Below are positions 43,977 through 53,459 of a stretch of DNA of 64,000 bases, piece by piece. The translations under genes were made by a program, and so were the position numbers. Source of the stretch: DTU013 sp964490975 (GTDB lineage Bacteria; Bacillota; Clostridia; Acetivibrionales; DTU013); NCBI GenBank assembly GCA_964490975.1, contig CAZBEQ010000005.1, positions 1-64,000 of the forward strand, written 5' to 3'. The notes below the pieces were generated by a model that was given only the letters and a program-made list of their open reading frames with translations, ran no database searches and was not told the DNA's origin. The stretch's first letter is position 1, and each line of letters begins with the position of its first letter.

Positions 43977-46217
43977 TCAATGATTTTGCTTACTGCCGAC
44001 CCATTGGAGCTCTATAGCCGTTCCACCGCCGACCTCTGACCTGACCATCAGTGTGGCTCCTACTGTCCCGGCCCTCTCCTTCATGATACTCAGTCCAAAG
44101 TGTTCGGAAGTGACTCCTCCGGGATCAAAACCATACCCGTCATCGGTCACGCAAAGACTTGCAACTGTGACATCCAGCTGTTCCTCCTCATTTATGTTAA
44201 GCTCAAGCACCGCATTTTTTGCGCCCGAGTGTTTGACTATATTGTTCAGCGCCTCCTGGGCAATTCGGTAATAGACTATTTTGACCTCTGCAGGGAGCTT
44301 TGCCGTCCCCTTGATGTCCAGTTTTACGGGTATCCTGGCACGTCCGGTGACCGCCTCGCTCAGCTGCTTGAGCAGTTCTTCAAGCGGTGCTTCCATCAGA
44401 GTAGCCGGACGCAGTTCAAACAGCAACGTCCTCATCTCGGCAAGGGCTCCGCGAGTCAACTGTTTGAGCTCATTGAGCCTCTTCATTCCTTCCTCATTGC
44501 TGCGCTGCCATATCCGAGGCAGCACCTCAGCAATCAAACTCGCTGAGAATAAAGTCTGGGTCACTGCATCATGCAGATCACGTGCCAATCGGTTGCGTTC
44601 CGCGATGACAGCCGTTTCCTCCGCCTGCTTTTTTAGTCTTGTATTATCAATAGCCAGCGCTGCCTGGTCTGCAAATGTCATTGCCAGACTGATATCCTCT
44701 CTCATAACAGCGCGGTCTGCAGACATTTCGTCGCGGTTAAAATAGAGAGCGATACCACCATATACCTCATCCTTGCAAACCAATGGAACTGCCATCATGG
44801 CATTACAATTACCGTACATCCACTCGATATGTTTTTTCATTACGGGATGAGCATTCTCCGGCAAAGCTATTTCCAAAATATCCGTTTTAACTGTCGGCCT
44901 TCTCTCTATAAATGCTTTCCTCAAAACCTCAGCTCCAACATCAACATCACCGGGTACATTTTCAAAATGCTGTAGCCCATACGATGCTACAAGATTTAGC
45001 CCGCCGCTGCCATCCAGCCTGAAAAGTGCGGCGGCATCAGTGCGAAGAAGTCTGGCCGCTTCCCGGATGATGAAGCTGAGGATATCTTCCAGTGACCTGT
45101 TTGAATTCAACGCCTTCAGTATATCCTTCAGGCCTTCGGCCACATGCCTCCTCTGCTCGTTTTCCTGGAGCCTTCTTTTCTCCTCCTGGTATAGTCTTGC
45201 ATTCTCTATACCGATAACTGCACTTGGAGCAAACATGTTGAATATTCTTACATCCTCGGAGTCAAACTCACCTTCTGACATACTGAAGGCGGCTATGACA
45301 CCCACAGGTCTCGATCCTGCTATTAATGGCACAAGTAAGCAGGTACTCATGGAAGTGGTTTTGATAAGTTCGCATTCCGGCACCTGTTCCAGCTGTGACC
45401 TGTTTATAATAACCGATTCATGACGGTGCAGGCTTTCCCCCATAGCTGAGTTTCTCAAAGGTATCCTCATTCCTGTCAGACTTCTCATATCTGCCCCTGA
45501 ATAAACTGATAGTACCAGTTCTTCAGCATCCACCAGGAAAACCGCCGTCGAGTTGGAATGTGTCAGCCTTTTAGCCTCGCCTGCGATGAGCCTCAGTACG
45601 GAGTCAAGATCCAGCCGGCTGGTTATTGCCTGTTGGATGCTGAATAATGTTTTTACCTCATCTGCCTTTTTGGCTGTCTCATTATACAGGCTGGCATTCA
45701 TGTATTCAATTGCAGCCTGATTCGCAAACGCAGTCCCTAGCTCAACATGATATGTTTTATAGTATCCCGGTTCGGTATGGTCAAGCGCCAATATACCTAT
45801 GACCTTGTCCTTGAAGACCATTGGGATACTCATCCAACACCTTGCGTCGTTGAAGACCGTATCCATATATCCATGCATGTTTTCCCTGAAGATAACAGCC
45901 AGTTCACTGTCCGATTTAAGATCGTCTATAACCACAGGTCTCCCTGCCAACATCATATCCTCGCCCAAAGGCAGTGGATATGAGCTCTCCTGTGAAGGCT
46001 TAAGCACCGATCTGTGAGCGATAACTCTGCCGTGATCACCCTCTGATATAAATATTTTCGCATTAGAATACTCTATTATAGTCCTGAGTTTATCCAGAAT
46101 GGCTTCAAGGAGCGGCCTGAGCTCCATCGTAGAGGAAACAAGATTTGATATATCCAGCAGTGTTGTTAAAAGCTTTGAATTATGCTGTAGCACATCCTTG
46201 TAGCCTGTATTTTCCAT
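43977..46217 (-). CDS. Cytosolic three-GAF sensor histidine kinase (NarX/DegS-type)
   Basis: 746 residues with no membrane helix. Three GAF domains (about 15-165, 185-335, 365-520) precede a HisKA_3 dimerisation/phosphoacceptor segment (AERNRLARDLHDAVTQTLFS, His near 552) and a C-terminal HATPase (EALNNIVKHS, DDGYGFDPGG, GLSIMKERA). It likely senses a soluble signal or redox/gas cue through the GAF domains. It is first in the operon with the NarL-type regulator. AGAGGTAAG precedes the ATG. Confidence 0.94.
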   Translation of the reverse strand: MENTGYKDVLQHNSKLLTTLLDISNLVSSTMELRPLLEAILDKLRTIIEYSNAKIFISEGDHGRVIAHRSVLKPSQESSYPLPLGEDMMLAGRPVVIDDLKSDSELAVIFRENMHGYMDTVFNDARCWMSIPMVFKDKVIGILALDHTEPGYYKTYHVELGTAFANQAAIEYMNASLYNETAKKADEVKTLFSIQQAITSRLDLDSVLRLIAGEAKRLTHSNSTAVFLVDAEELVLSVYSGADMRSLTGMRIPLRNSAMGESLHRHESVIINRSQLEQVPECELIKTTSMSTCLLVPLIAGSRPVGVIAAFSMSEGEFDSEDVRIFNMFAPSAVIGIENARLYQEEKRRLQENEQRRHVAEGLKDILKALNSNRSLEDILSFIIREAARLLRTDAAALFRLDGSGGLNLVASYGLQHFENVPGDVDVGAEVLRKAFIERRPTVKTDILEIALPENAHPVMKKHIEWMYGNCNAMMAVPLVCKDEVYGGIALYFNRDEMSADRAVMREDISLAMTFADQAALAIDNTRLKKQAEETAVIAERNRLARDLHDAVTQTLFSASLIAEVLPRIWQRSNEEGMKRLNELKQLTRGALAEMRTLLFELRPATLMEAPLEELLKQLSEAVTGRARIPVKLDIKGTAKLPAEVKIVYYRIAQEALNNIVKHSGAKNAVLELNINEEEQLDVTVASLCVTDDGYGFDPGGVTSEHFGLSIMKERAGTVGATLMVRSEVGGGTAIELQWVGSKQNH

Positions 46218-46434
46218 TTTACTTACCTCTGCGGTATTTCAAAGAGGCTAAAGGCAGCCTCATTATTATCATACCTATCATAATGCTCCTGCAATTACCA
46301 TAAACTATTTAATTGATTGTATCCCAAAAAGCTATAAATATCAAGAACCGGTGCACGTATCAACGGTGAAATGAACGGATTTAATAACAATCATGGTTTA
46401 CACCAATATATTTTGCCATACATCAAGGACTGGT

Positions 46435-46612
46435 TGACAAAATATCAAGTAGGGTACAATTTGTTCAAAATAACTAAGAGAAAAATTGGTTATCGTAAAC
46501 CATTTCATGTAATAATGACTGAAGTTCCAGATTATGTAGTCTATATATGCACCCTACTTTAAATTTTGTCAGGTCGGTCAGCCAAAACTGCACCCTACCT
46601 GAAATTTTGTCA
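46435..46612. mobile_element. Mini-element B: inverted 24-nt site, 89-bp core, two direct sites
   Basis: In the 600-bp gap 46218-46818. A 24-nt TG...CA site (TGACAAAAT...TAGGGTACA) at 46435-46458 recurs inverted at 46548-46571 and 46589-46612 (TGCACCCTAC...AATTTTGTCA), 41 bp apart. The core is 89 bp. It shares design but not sequence with mini-elements A1 and A2. A 63-residue ORF crossing it has no family likeness and is not called. Confidence 0.7.
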
Positions 46613-46620
46613 AATCGGTT

Positions 46621-46684
46621 GCGGGGTTATCGCTTGCGGGGCAATTCTTTGCGGAGTAGCAGCTAGTGGGGTTATCGGTTTCGG
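46621..46684 (+). pseudogene. 15-bp tandem repeat, likely remnant of a pentapeptide-type glycine repeat gene
   Basis: Four imperfect 15-bp units (GCGGGGTTATCGCTT, GCGGGGCAATTCTTT, GCGGAGTAGCAGCTA, GTGGGGTTATCGGTT) plus TCGG. Translated in one frame they read CGVIA, CGAIL, CGVAA, SGVIG, FG, then NMGSRTSP and a stop. It starts 8 bp after mini-element B and has no start codon, so it looks like the 3' end of a broken gene. Confidence 0.45.
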
Positions 46685-46818
46685 AAATATGGGATCAAGA
46701 ACCTCGCCGTGACACATTTCAACATGCAGCAAAATATAATAACATAAGAGCTTATTATGCCGCCGCTGATTTTAGATTGCTCTAAATAAACGGTGGTTCC
46801 GAAAGGCAGGTACATTAT

Positions 46819-48090
46819 ATGCAGACTATTTCCCGTGGCTCATCAGGACCTGATGTAAGAGTGGTACAGAGCCTCCTGAATAGAACAGGCTATAACGCAG
46901 GCACAGTGGATGGAATTTTCGGTGACAGGACTTACGCGGCGGTTATAGCTTTCCAGAGAAATAACAGGTTGGTAGCGGACGGAATAGTCGGACCCTCCAC
47001 ATGGACCGTTCTGGATAGATTGCTGAGAGGCTATGATATATATACTATCCAGCCTGGTGACACACTTTATAATATAGCACGAAAATATTATACAACCGTA
47101 AATGCAATTATTACTGCAAATCCCGGCATCGACCCGGACAGGTTAACCGTTGGGCAGCGTCTCACCGTTCCATATGGCATAGATGTAGTTACTCTCGATG
47201 TGGTGCCGACATACGAAATCGTTCAGAGACAGGTACAGGGTCTGAAAGCAAGATATCCATTTCTTGAAACCGGTTCCATAGGCAAAAGCATCATGGGAAG
47301 GGAGCTCTATTATGTAAAACTCGGAACAGGCTCCAGGGAAGTTTCATATAATGCGTCACACCACGCAAACGAATACATAACCACACCGGTACTCATGAAA
47401 TTCATAGAGAATTATGCCAAAGCTTACTCAACAGGCGGGAGTATCCAAGGTTACAATATACGCGATTTGTTTAATCTCACAAGCATTTATATAATACCGT
47501 TGGTAAATCCTGATGGTGTAGATCTGGTAAATTACTGGCCCAATTATGATAATCCGGCGTTCGTGAACGCTGCTCGCCTTAACAAGACCGGCCTTCCGCT
47601 GCCCAGTGTATGGAAGGCCAATATAAGCGGTGTGGATCTCAATCTCAATTATCCTGCTCAATGGGAAAAAGAAAAGCAAGAGGAGCTGGAACAGGGTATC
47701 ACAAGCCCAGGCCCAAGGGATTATGGCGGAGAAGCCCCGCTTTCAGAGCCCGAATCAAAAGCCATGGTTGAATTTACACGCAAGCATACATTTCGTATCG
47801 TGATAGCTTATCATACACAGGGAGAGGTCATTTATTGGCAGTTCGAAAACTATGCGCCGCCGGTTGCTGAAACAATCGCAAAACAGTTTGCAGCCATTAC
47901 AGGCTATGCTGTTGAAGCCGGAGCAGCAGAGGCTGCATACGCCGGTTATAAGGACTGGTTCCTGCAGGAATACCGCAGGCCCGGCTATACAATAGAAGTT
48001 GGCAGGGGCATCAATCCGATATCCTTCGGTCAGCTGCCAACAATCTACCGTGAAAATGAGGGAGTATTACTTTTAGGGGCTGTAGTTTAG
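46819..48090 (+). CDS. M14 family gamma-D-glutamyl-L-diamino acid peptidase with PG-binding and LysM domains
   Basis: 423-residue peptidoglycan peptidase. Order: PG_binding_1 (about 2-70, GSSGPDVRVVQSLLNRTGY...FGDRTYAAVIAFQ), LysM (about 76-120, YTIQPGDTLYNIARKYYTT...VGQRLTVP), zinc carboxypeptidase M14 (about 130-420). Zinc ligands are in SHHANEY (H-x-x-E, near 178); the distal catalytic Glu is in PGYTIEVGRG (near 401). It resembles endopeptidase I of Bacillus sphaericus and spore/wall-lytic M14 enzymes. There is no signal peptide, common for mother-cell enzymes. It ends 4 bp from the convergent acyl-CoA synthetase gene. Confidence 0.93.
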   Translation: MQTISRGSSGPDVRVVQSLLNRTGYNAGTVDGIFGDRTYAAVIAFQRNNRLVADGIVGPSTWTVLDRLLRGYDIYTIQPGDTLYNIARKYYTTVNAIITANPGIDPDRLTVGQRLTVPYGIDVVTLDVVPTYEIVQRQVQGLKARYPFLETGSIGKSIMGRELYYVKLGTGSREVSYNASHHANEYITTPVLMKFIENYAKAYSTGGSIQGYNIRDLFNLTSIYIIPLVNPDGVDLVNYWPNYDNPAFVNAARLNKTGLPLPSVWKANISGVDLNLNYPAQWEKEKQEELEQGITSPGPRDYGGEAPLSEPESKAMVEFTRKHTFRIVIAYHTQGEVIYWQFENYAPPVAETIAKQFAAITGYAVEAGAAEAAYAGYKDWFLQEYRRPGYTIEVGRGINPISFGQLPTIYRENEGVLLLGAVV

Positions 48091-48094
48091 GATA

Positions 48095-49831
48095 TTATGA
48101 TTGATTTCGTTTCAACTTGGCTTGTGCATTTTCGGCATACCTTTTGATCTTAAGCGTGGTCGTTTTGATAAAATCATTTTCTCTGATAGTGAACGAGCTG
48201 ATCCGTTTGTATAATGGCATATCCTTATTGGCATTCTTCACGGCATCAGAAATGATTTCTTTGATATCCTCCATGGAAGGAGTATGTTTCTTCAACTTTT
48301 CTTTTATTGCTTCTATGTTAGGTAAAATATGGGCTTTCACAAAGGTTTCCCCTGAATTGTCAGCCTCATAACCGGTCACCATTGATTCAAGCACATAGGG
48401 ACTTCTATTCAGGTATGTTTCAACTTCCTCCGGAAATATATTCTTACCGTTTTTAGTAACGATCACGTTCTTCAGTCTGCCGGTAATGAAGTATGCGCCC
48501 GAACTGGATTTTCTGCCAAGATCACCTGTATGTAACCATCCATCCCTGAGAGCCTTCGCAGTTGCTTCTTCGTTTTTGTAATAGCCCAGCATGACCATAT
48601 CGCCCCGGACGACTATTTCACCTATTCCATTTTCATCAGCATTCTCTATTCTAGCCTCGACACCCGGCAGCGGCAATCCAACAGAGGCATTCCCATAAAA
48701 GCTGTCCCTCTCGCCGATTACAAGAGGTGAACATTCTGTCAGCCCATAGCCCTGAAGCACCCTGATGCCAAATCCGTTCAAGCCGCTGATAACATCAGGA
48801 GCAATCGCAGCGGCGCCTGTAACGATGAGTCTGAGACGCCCACCCAGAGTTTTATGTATGCTTTTGAATAAAGTACGTCCCGCTTCTATCCCGAAAAACC
48901 TTAACACAGCCGAGATACACAACATTATCCTTACTACCAGCTTCAATCCGGGTTTTTTATTGATCTTGTCCCAAATCTTTTTATACATATTTTCCAGAAG
49001 GAGCGGAACGGATACCAGAATGGTAGGCCCAACCTCCGCCATATTTTTCTGTATGTATTTTAATCCCTCGTTGAAGGCTATGGCTGCGCCATTATAAATC
49101 AGTGTCAGAAAACCGAGCGTACACTCATATGTATGGTGCAGCGGAAGGATGGACAAAGCCGAATCGTTGCTGCCGACACGTACAGTCATAGAGACGGCCA
49201 TTACATCTGTACATATGTTTTTTTGAGATAGCATGGCACCCTTTGCCAGGTCAGTAGTCCCCGAAGTGAAAATGAGAATGCTCATTGCATTTTCGTCGAT
49301 GTTGTGGCTGCGTGGATCGAACTGCTGATCAGCTAACAGACTTCTTCCCTTTTCTATTAGTCTTTTCAGGGACAAAAAACCGTCCGCATCCTCATCCATA
49401 TCCATATTGATGAAATATTTCACAGAACAATCGGCATTCCTGATGGCTGCAATATCTTTAGCATATTTCCCGGAAAAAATCAAAGCGACGGAATTACTTC
49501 TTCTAAGAAGGTTGGCTTTCTCTTCCAGTGGCAGTTCCTTATCAAGAGGTACTATAACACCTGTATGGCAGGTCACCGCAAGATAGGACATACACCATTC
49601 GTACCTGTTCTCGCCTAAAACAGCTGTAAAACCACCTTCTAATCCAAGTGAGGCAAGGCCTGCACCAAGGGCATCCACATCTGATTTAAACTGCTTATAT
49701 GTGATGCTTTTGAAACCTCCGCTTTCCTTTATCAGGTAAGCCGCTTTCTCCCCAAACAGAGCCGAGCTTTGCTCAAGCAAATCCCTGAAATCATTTATCT
49801 GCCTAACACTATAAAGCGGTTTCGGTTTCAT
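48095..49831 (-). CDS. AMP-binding long-chain acyl-CoA synthetase family protein
   Basis: 578-residue adenylating enzyme. P-loop motif ILIFTSGTTDLAKGAML (near 200), GYGLTECSPLVIGE (near 368), the hinge TGDLGRKSSSGAYFITGRLKNVIV and catalytic Lys region near the C-terminus (FIKTTTLKIKRY). It resembles bacterial FadD/long-chain fatty acid-CoA ligases. ATG at 49831 has GGGGGG 7 nt upstream; the ATG at 49846 lies inside that RBS. It is monocistronic, tail-to-tail with the M14 gene. Confidence 0.9.
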   Translation of the reverse strand: MKPKPLYSVRQINDFRDLLEQSSALFGEKAAYLIKESGGFKSITYKQFKSDVDALGAGLASLGLEGGFTAVLGENRYEWCMSYLAVTCHTGVIVPLDKELPLEEKANLLRRSNSVALIFSGKYAKDIAAIRNADCSVKYFINMDMDEDADGFLSLKRLIEKGRSLLADQQFDPRSHNIDENAMSILIFTSGTTDLAKGAMLSQKNICTDVMAVSMTVRVGSNDSALSILPLHHTYECTLGFLTLIYNGAAIAFNEGLKYIQKNMAEVGPTILVSVPLLLENMYKKIWDKINKKPGLKLVVRIMLCISAVLRFFGIEAGRTLFKSIHKTLGGRLRLIVTGAAAIAPDVISGLNGFGIRVLQGYGLTECSPLVIGERDSFYGNASVGLPLPGVEARIENADENGIGEIVVRGDMVMLGYYKNEEATAKALRDGWLHTGDLGRKSSSGAYFITGRLKNVIVTKNGKNIFPEEVETYLNRSPYVLESMVTGYEADNSGETFVKAHILPNIEAIKEKLKKHTPSMEDIKEIISDAVKNANKDMPLYKRISSFTIRENDFIKTTTLKIKRYAENAQAKLKRNQS

Positions 49832-49891
49832 ATGGATTCCCCCCATTCAACTATAATTCCCACTACATGTTATCATAATTCTTGAAGTTTA

Positions 49892-50503
49892 TCACAACTT
49901 TTGTACTACGACAGTGAAATCATTTTTTAGATAAGCTTCTACGAATTCGACCTTTTTCAGCTTGTCAGAGAAAGCATCGAGTATTTCCCTCACTTCATCA
50001 GGATGGAAATAAAAATACTTGTCCTCCCTGTCTGGAGAATCGACATGTAGAAGGTTAAAAACCACATATGAGACTGACAGATCCAAAAAAAGCTCCAGTG
50101 CATTTTTCAGGAATTGCCTGTTATTGCCCAGATTCAGATTAAAAATGCCGGATGTATATACAACATCAAACGAGTTGCTGGTAAAACTGTTGTTTTTAAA
50201 GATATCCATACATAGAAAATTGCAATCCAGTTTTTTGCTTTTCGCTATAGCTATCATTTTTTCAAGTATATCCACGCCTGTATAGTTGACTTCTATACCC
50301 CTGCTGTTTATATATTCCAGCAGGTTTCCGGTGCCACAGCCTACGTCAAGCAGTCTCCTGCCCCCAAGATCGACGGATGATAACAGCATATCGAAACGCA
50401 GATGCTGTGCTTCTTCACTTTCCCAGCCCAGTATGCCATACTCTGGAAGATCCTTTGATATGTTAATGTCATAATAGGCTTTTATGATATCAAGCTTTTT
50501 CAT
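49892..50503 (-). CDS. Class I SAM-dependent methyltransferase
   Basis: 203-residue Rossmann-fold methyltransferase. SAM-binding motif I is RLLDVGCGTGNLLEYI, motif II is VNYTGVDILEKMIAIAKS, and FDVVYTSGIFNLNLG is motif IV. The substrate cannot be inferred. ATG at 50503 has GGAG 8 nt upstream; the longer start at 50533 is unsupported. It is divergent from the RDD-TPR-S41 gene. Confidence 0.9.
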   Translation of the reverse strand: MKKLDIIKAYYDINISKDLPEYGILGWESEEAQHLRFDMLLSSVDLGGRRLLDVGCGTGNLLEYINSRGIEVNYTGVDILEKMIAIAKSKKLDCNFLCMDIFKNNSFTSNSFDVVYTSGIFNLNLGNNRQFLKNALELFLDLSVSYVVFNLLHVDSPDREDKYFYFHPDEVREILDAFSDKLKKVEFVEAYLKNDFTVVVQKL

Positions 50504-50613
50504 TTTCAGCGCTCCGTTTTTTCTATGCTTCAATCATATTCCAAACAGCAGGCACGGTCAAGGAAATACCTGTCGAAAATCCGCTTTGTGCAAAACATTA
50601 CAGTCTGATTCTG

Positions 50614-50642
50614 TTGCTATCATTGAAAATATTAGGTAAAAT
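50614..50642 (+). promoter_or_regulatory. Promoter of the RDD-TPR-S41 gene
   Basis: TTGCTA (50614-50619), 17-bp spacer, TAAAAT (50637-50642), 42 bp before the ATG at 50685. Confidence 0.55.
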
Positions 50643-50684
50643 TGGTTTATATAGATATTTTACGTCGATAGGGGTTGCTGAAAA

Positions 50685-53408
50685 ATGCAGTATTATGGTA
50701 ACAATTATATGTTTGATAACGGCAGTGTTCCCAATTACATTGAAGCAAAGCCCTGGCCTAGATTCTGGGCAAGATTGCTGGACTATTTGCTATGTATAAC
50801 AGCCTTCGGTTTTATATACAGCAAGGTGTCCGGCATTGAACTCACTCCCGGCACCAGCCTGTGGCTGAATATTGCCGCTATGGCATGCTGGGTTCCGGTA
50901 GAGGCACTGCTGTTGTGCATCCTTGGAACAACTCCGGGAAAATGGCTGACTAATATAGTGGTAAGAGATGAATTCGGAAAGAAGCCCGGCTTCGCAAAAG
51001 CATTGAAACGAAGCCTGCTGGTCTGGATCTGCGGTACCTTTGCCGGTATACCGGTGATATCCGTGATTGGCCTTGTAAGTTCATTTATGCATCTGGACCA
51101 TAACAAGACAACAATATGGGACAAAAAAGCCGCCTGCAGTGTGACCCATAATTACCAGCAGCCTCTTAAGTCAATCATAGTACTTGCTATAATCAGCGGG
51201 ATAACAATCTCTCAATACATGATGCCAAACCAGAACCTCTTCTCACTTGACGAATGGTACAAATCAATGCTGAGCGTTTATAACGATAATAACGATATTA
51301 ACGGCTCATACAGCAGTCATTCAAAAGCCTCCGCCAAGAATACTGAGGCCGAGGAACTGATGGAAGAAGGTAAATATGATGATGCAGAAAAATTGCTTTC
51401 TGAGGCAATGAGACTTAACCCAGGAGAAGATGACAGGGATGCGATTTTTAACAACCTGAGCCTGGTATACTATTACAAAGAAGATTACCTTAAATCGCTT
51501 GATTATATAGAAAGAGCACTTAAGACTGTTCCAAACACATCAGTAGAGTATTCCAACTACGGTAATGTGCTATATTGTCTTGAACGTAATGAGGAAGCAG
51601 AAGACGCATACATAAGGTCTTCACATTTCGATGATGAAACTCCATACTGCCACTACGGATTGGGATTGGTCAATTATAACCGGTATGAATATACAACTGC
51701 CCAGAATGAATTTTTAAAATATACGAAGATGGAAGAAAATGATGCAGACGGGTGGATCTACCTCGGACTCTCATGCCTTTATGGCGAAAAAGACACTGTA
51801 AAAGCAAAGGAGTATCTGGAAAAAGCTTTGGAGCTTGCTCCGGAATATGCCGATGCAGTTGATGCCATGGCAATTTACTATGATTATACCGGAGCGACAG
51901 AAAAAGCAAAAGAGATGTACAGCGACGCCCTTTCAAAAAGCCCTGATGATTATGATCTTCTGTGCAAAGCGGCAGAATACCATTACTACAATGGTTCACC
52001 CGCAGATGCCATCAAATATGCCGATCAGGCAATCTCAAAGAACAATGTGGATTATGATGCCTACAAGATAAAGGCAAATTCATATTTCAGTAACGAAGAC
52101 AAGCAGAAGGCTGAAGAAACAATTGAGGAAATGCTCAGCAAGCATCCCGATGATCCGATAGGGTATGACTTAGCGGGCGATATTCTCTTCGATGCATATG
52201 AATACAAGCTGGCAACAGAGTATTATCAAAAAGCACTTGACAAGAATCCTATGAATATCAATGCGCAGCTGGGTATTATTGGTTCACTCTACCACCGTAA
52301 GAGGTACGCAGATTGTCTCTCTTATGCTCTGGAAGCGCAGAAAAAGTTTAATGATACAAATATACTATGGTATATAGGTGACGCATATTCCGGCCTTAAT
52401 GATTCGGAAAATGCAATAAGCTACTACGAAAAGGCCCTGGAGAAGGATCCACAAAATCCAAGTATCATACTGAGCATCGGCTGGGAAAATTTCTATAAAT
52501 GTGATTTTGTCAAAGCACTTGAATATGCAAACAAAGCACTTGAGATCGATAGTAGCAGCTATAGCGCAAAAAATCTAAAGGAAACTACAGAAAAACGGCA
52601 GGGAAACCTCGCAGAACAGATCGGTGAGTTTATTGAGGATAATTATATGTATTTTCGACCGAATGATGAATTCAGCAATGTGAGAGAAAAGCTGAAGGGA
52701 AAAGAGCAGCCTTCCACACAGGACATTCTCGAGCTATTTGCTAAAGCTTACAAGGAAGGTGATATGTTTTCTTTCGTGCTATATGATGATTATTACAGAC
52801 AATACGTTGAAATGAGTACCGGGAGCACTGTTGAGAGCAAAATAATAGATCATGACATCATATATGCAAAAATCAGCAGTTTCTCTGAAAATACTGCTAA
52901 TGAGTTCCTTAATGTAATAGATAATACAGAATCACCCGAAAACAAATATCTTGTCATCGATCTGAGGGGCAACGGCGGAGGAGATACTAACAGTGGCTGC
53001 AACATCCTTGATTATCTGCTTGCGGACTGTGTCATATGCAATCTGATATATAAAGACGGGTATTCGGACTCCTATTATTCGGATGATGAATATATAGAGT
53101 TCAAACACATATTTGTGCTTACGGATGGAAATTCAGCAAGCTGTTCGGAGCTTGTAACGCTAGGTCTTAAAACATATCTTGACAATGTCACTGTAATCGG
53201 CGCCAAAACCTTCGGCAAGGGCGTAGGTCAGATAGGATATGATGATAAGAACAGAAATCTCGCTTTGTTTATTGTGAATCATTTCTGGAATGTACGCGAG
53301 ATAAACATAATGGATAAGGGTATCGAGCCCGATGTACCTGTGGAGGGAAGCGGCGACGAGGAGTGCATGAGTGAGGTCCGAAGGCTGATTGCAGGACAGG
53401 CAGAATGA
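50685..53408 (+). CDS. RDD membrane domain - TPR array - S41 peptidase fusion
   Basis: 907 residues in three blocks. (1) An RDD domain (about 18-160), with RFWARLLDYLLC, TTPGKWLTNIVV and membrane helices. (2) A further helix (about 165-185), a polar linker and about eleven tetratricopeptide repeats (about 225-640). (3) A C-terminal S41/tail-specific protease fold: YLVIDLRGNGGGD, the nucleophile Ser segment TDGNSASCSELV and general base Lys in GAKTFGKGVGQ. There is no PDZ domain, unlike CtpA. The TPR array presumably presents partners or substrates to the protease at the membrane (inference). It is monocistronic or co-transcribed with the LOG gene 51 bp downstream. Confidence 0.82.
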   Translation: MQYYGNNYMFDNGSVPNYIEAKPWPRFWARLLDYLLCITAFGFIYSKVSGIELTPGTSLWLNIAAMACWVPVEALLLCILGTTPGKWLTNIVVRDEFGKKPGFAKALKRSLLVWICGTFAGIPVISVIGLVSSFMHLDHNKTTIWDKKAACSVTHNYQQPLKSIIVLAIISGITISQYMMPNQNLFSLDEWYKSMLSVYNDNNDINGSYSSHSKASAKNTEAEELMEEGKYDDAEKLLSEAMRLNPGEDDRDAIFNNLSLVYYYKEDYLKSLDYIERALKTVPNTSVEYSNYGNVLYCLERNEEAEDAYIRSSHFDDETPYCHYGLGLVNYNRYEYTTAQNEFLKYTKMEENDADGWIYLGLSCLYGEKDTVKAKEYLEKALELAPEYADAVDAMAIYYDYTGATEKAKEMYSDALSKSPDDYDLLCKAAEYHYYNGSPADAIKYADQAISKNNVDYDAYKIKANSYFSNEDKQKAEETIEEMLSKHPDDPIGYDLAGDILFDAYEYKLATEYYQKALDKNPMNINAQLGIIGSLYHRKRYADCLSYALEAQKKFNDTNILWYIGDAYSGLNDSENAISYYEKALEKDPQNPSIILSIGWENFYKCDFVKALEYANKALEIDSSSYSAKNLKETTEKRQGNLAEQIGEFIEDNYMYFRPNDEFSNVREKLKGKEQPSTQDILELFAKAYKEGDMFSFVLYDDYYRQYVEMSTGSTVESKIIDHDIIYAKISSFSENTANEFLNVIDNTESPENKYLVIDLRGNGGGDTNSGCNILDYLLADCVICNLIYKDGYSDSYYSDDEYIEFKHIFVLTDGNSASCSELVTLGLKTYLDNVTVIGAKTFGKGVGQIGYDDKNRNLALFIVNHFWNVREINIMDKGIEPDVPVEGSGDEECMSEVRRLIAGQAE

Positions 53409-53459
53409 TTTTTATGGTATTAAAACAAAAAATATGCGTAAGATAAAACGGAGGATGTT

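Noticed and set aside
46371..46562. 63-codon plus-strand ORF
   Set aside because: It ends inside the repeated site of mini-element B, has no RBS and no recognisable domain.
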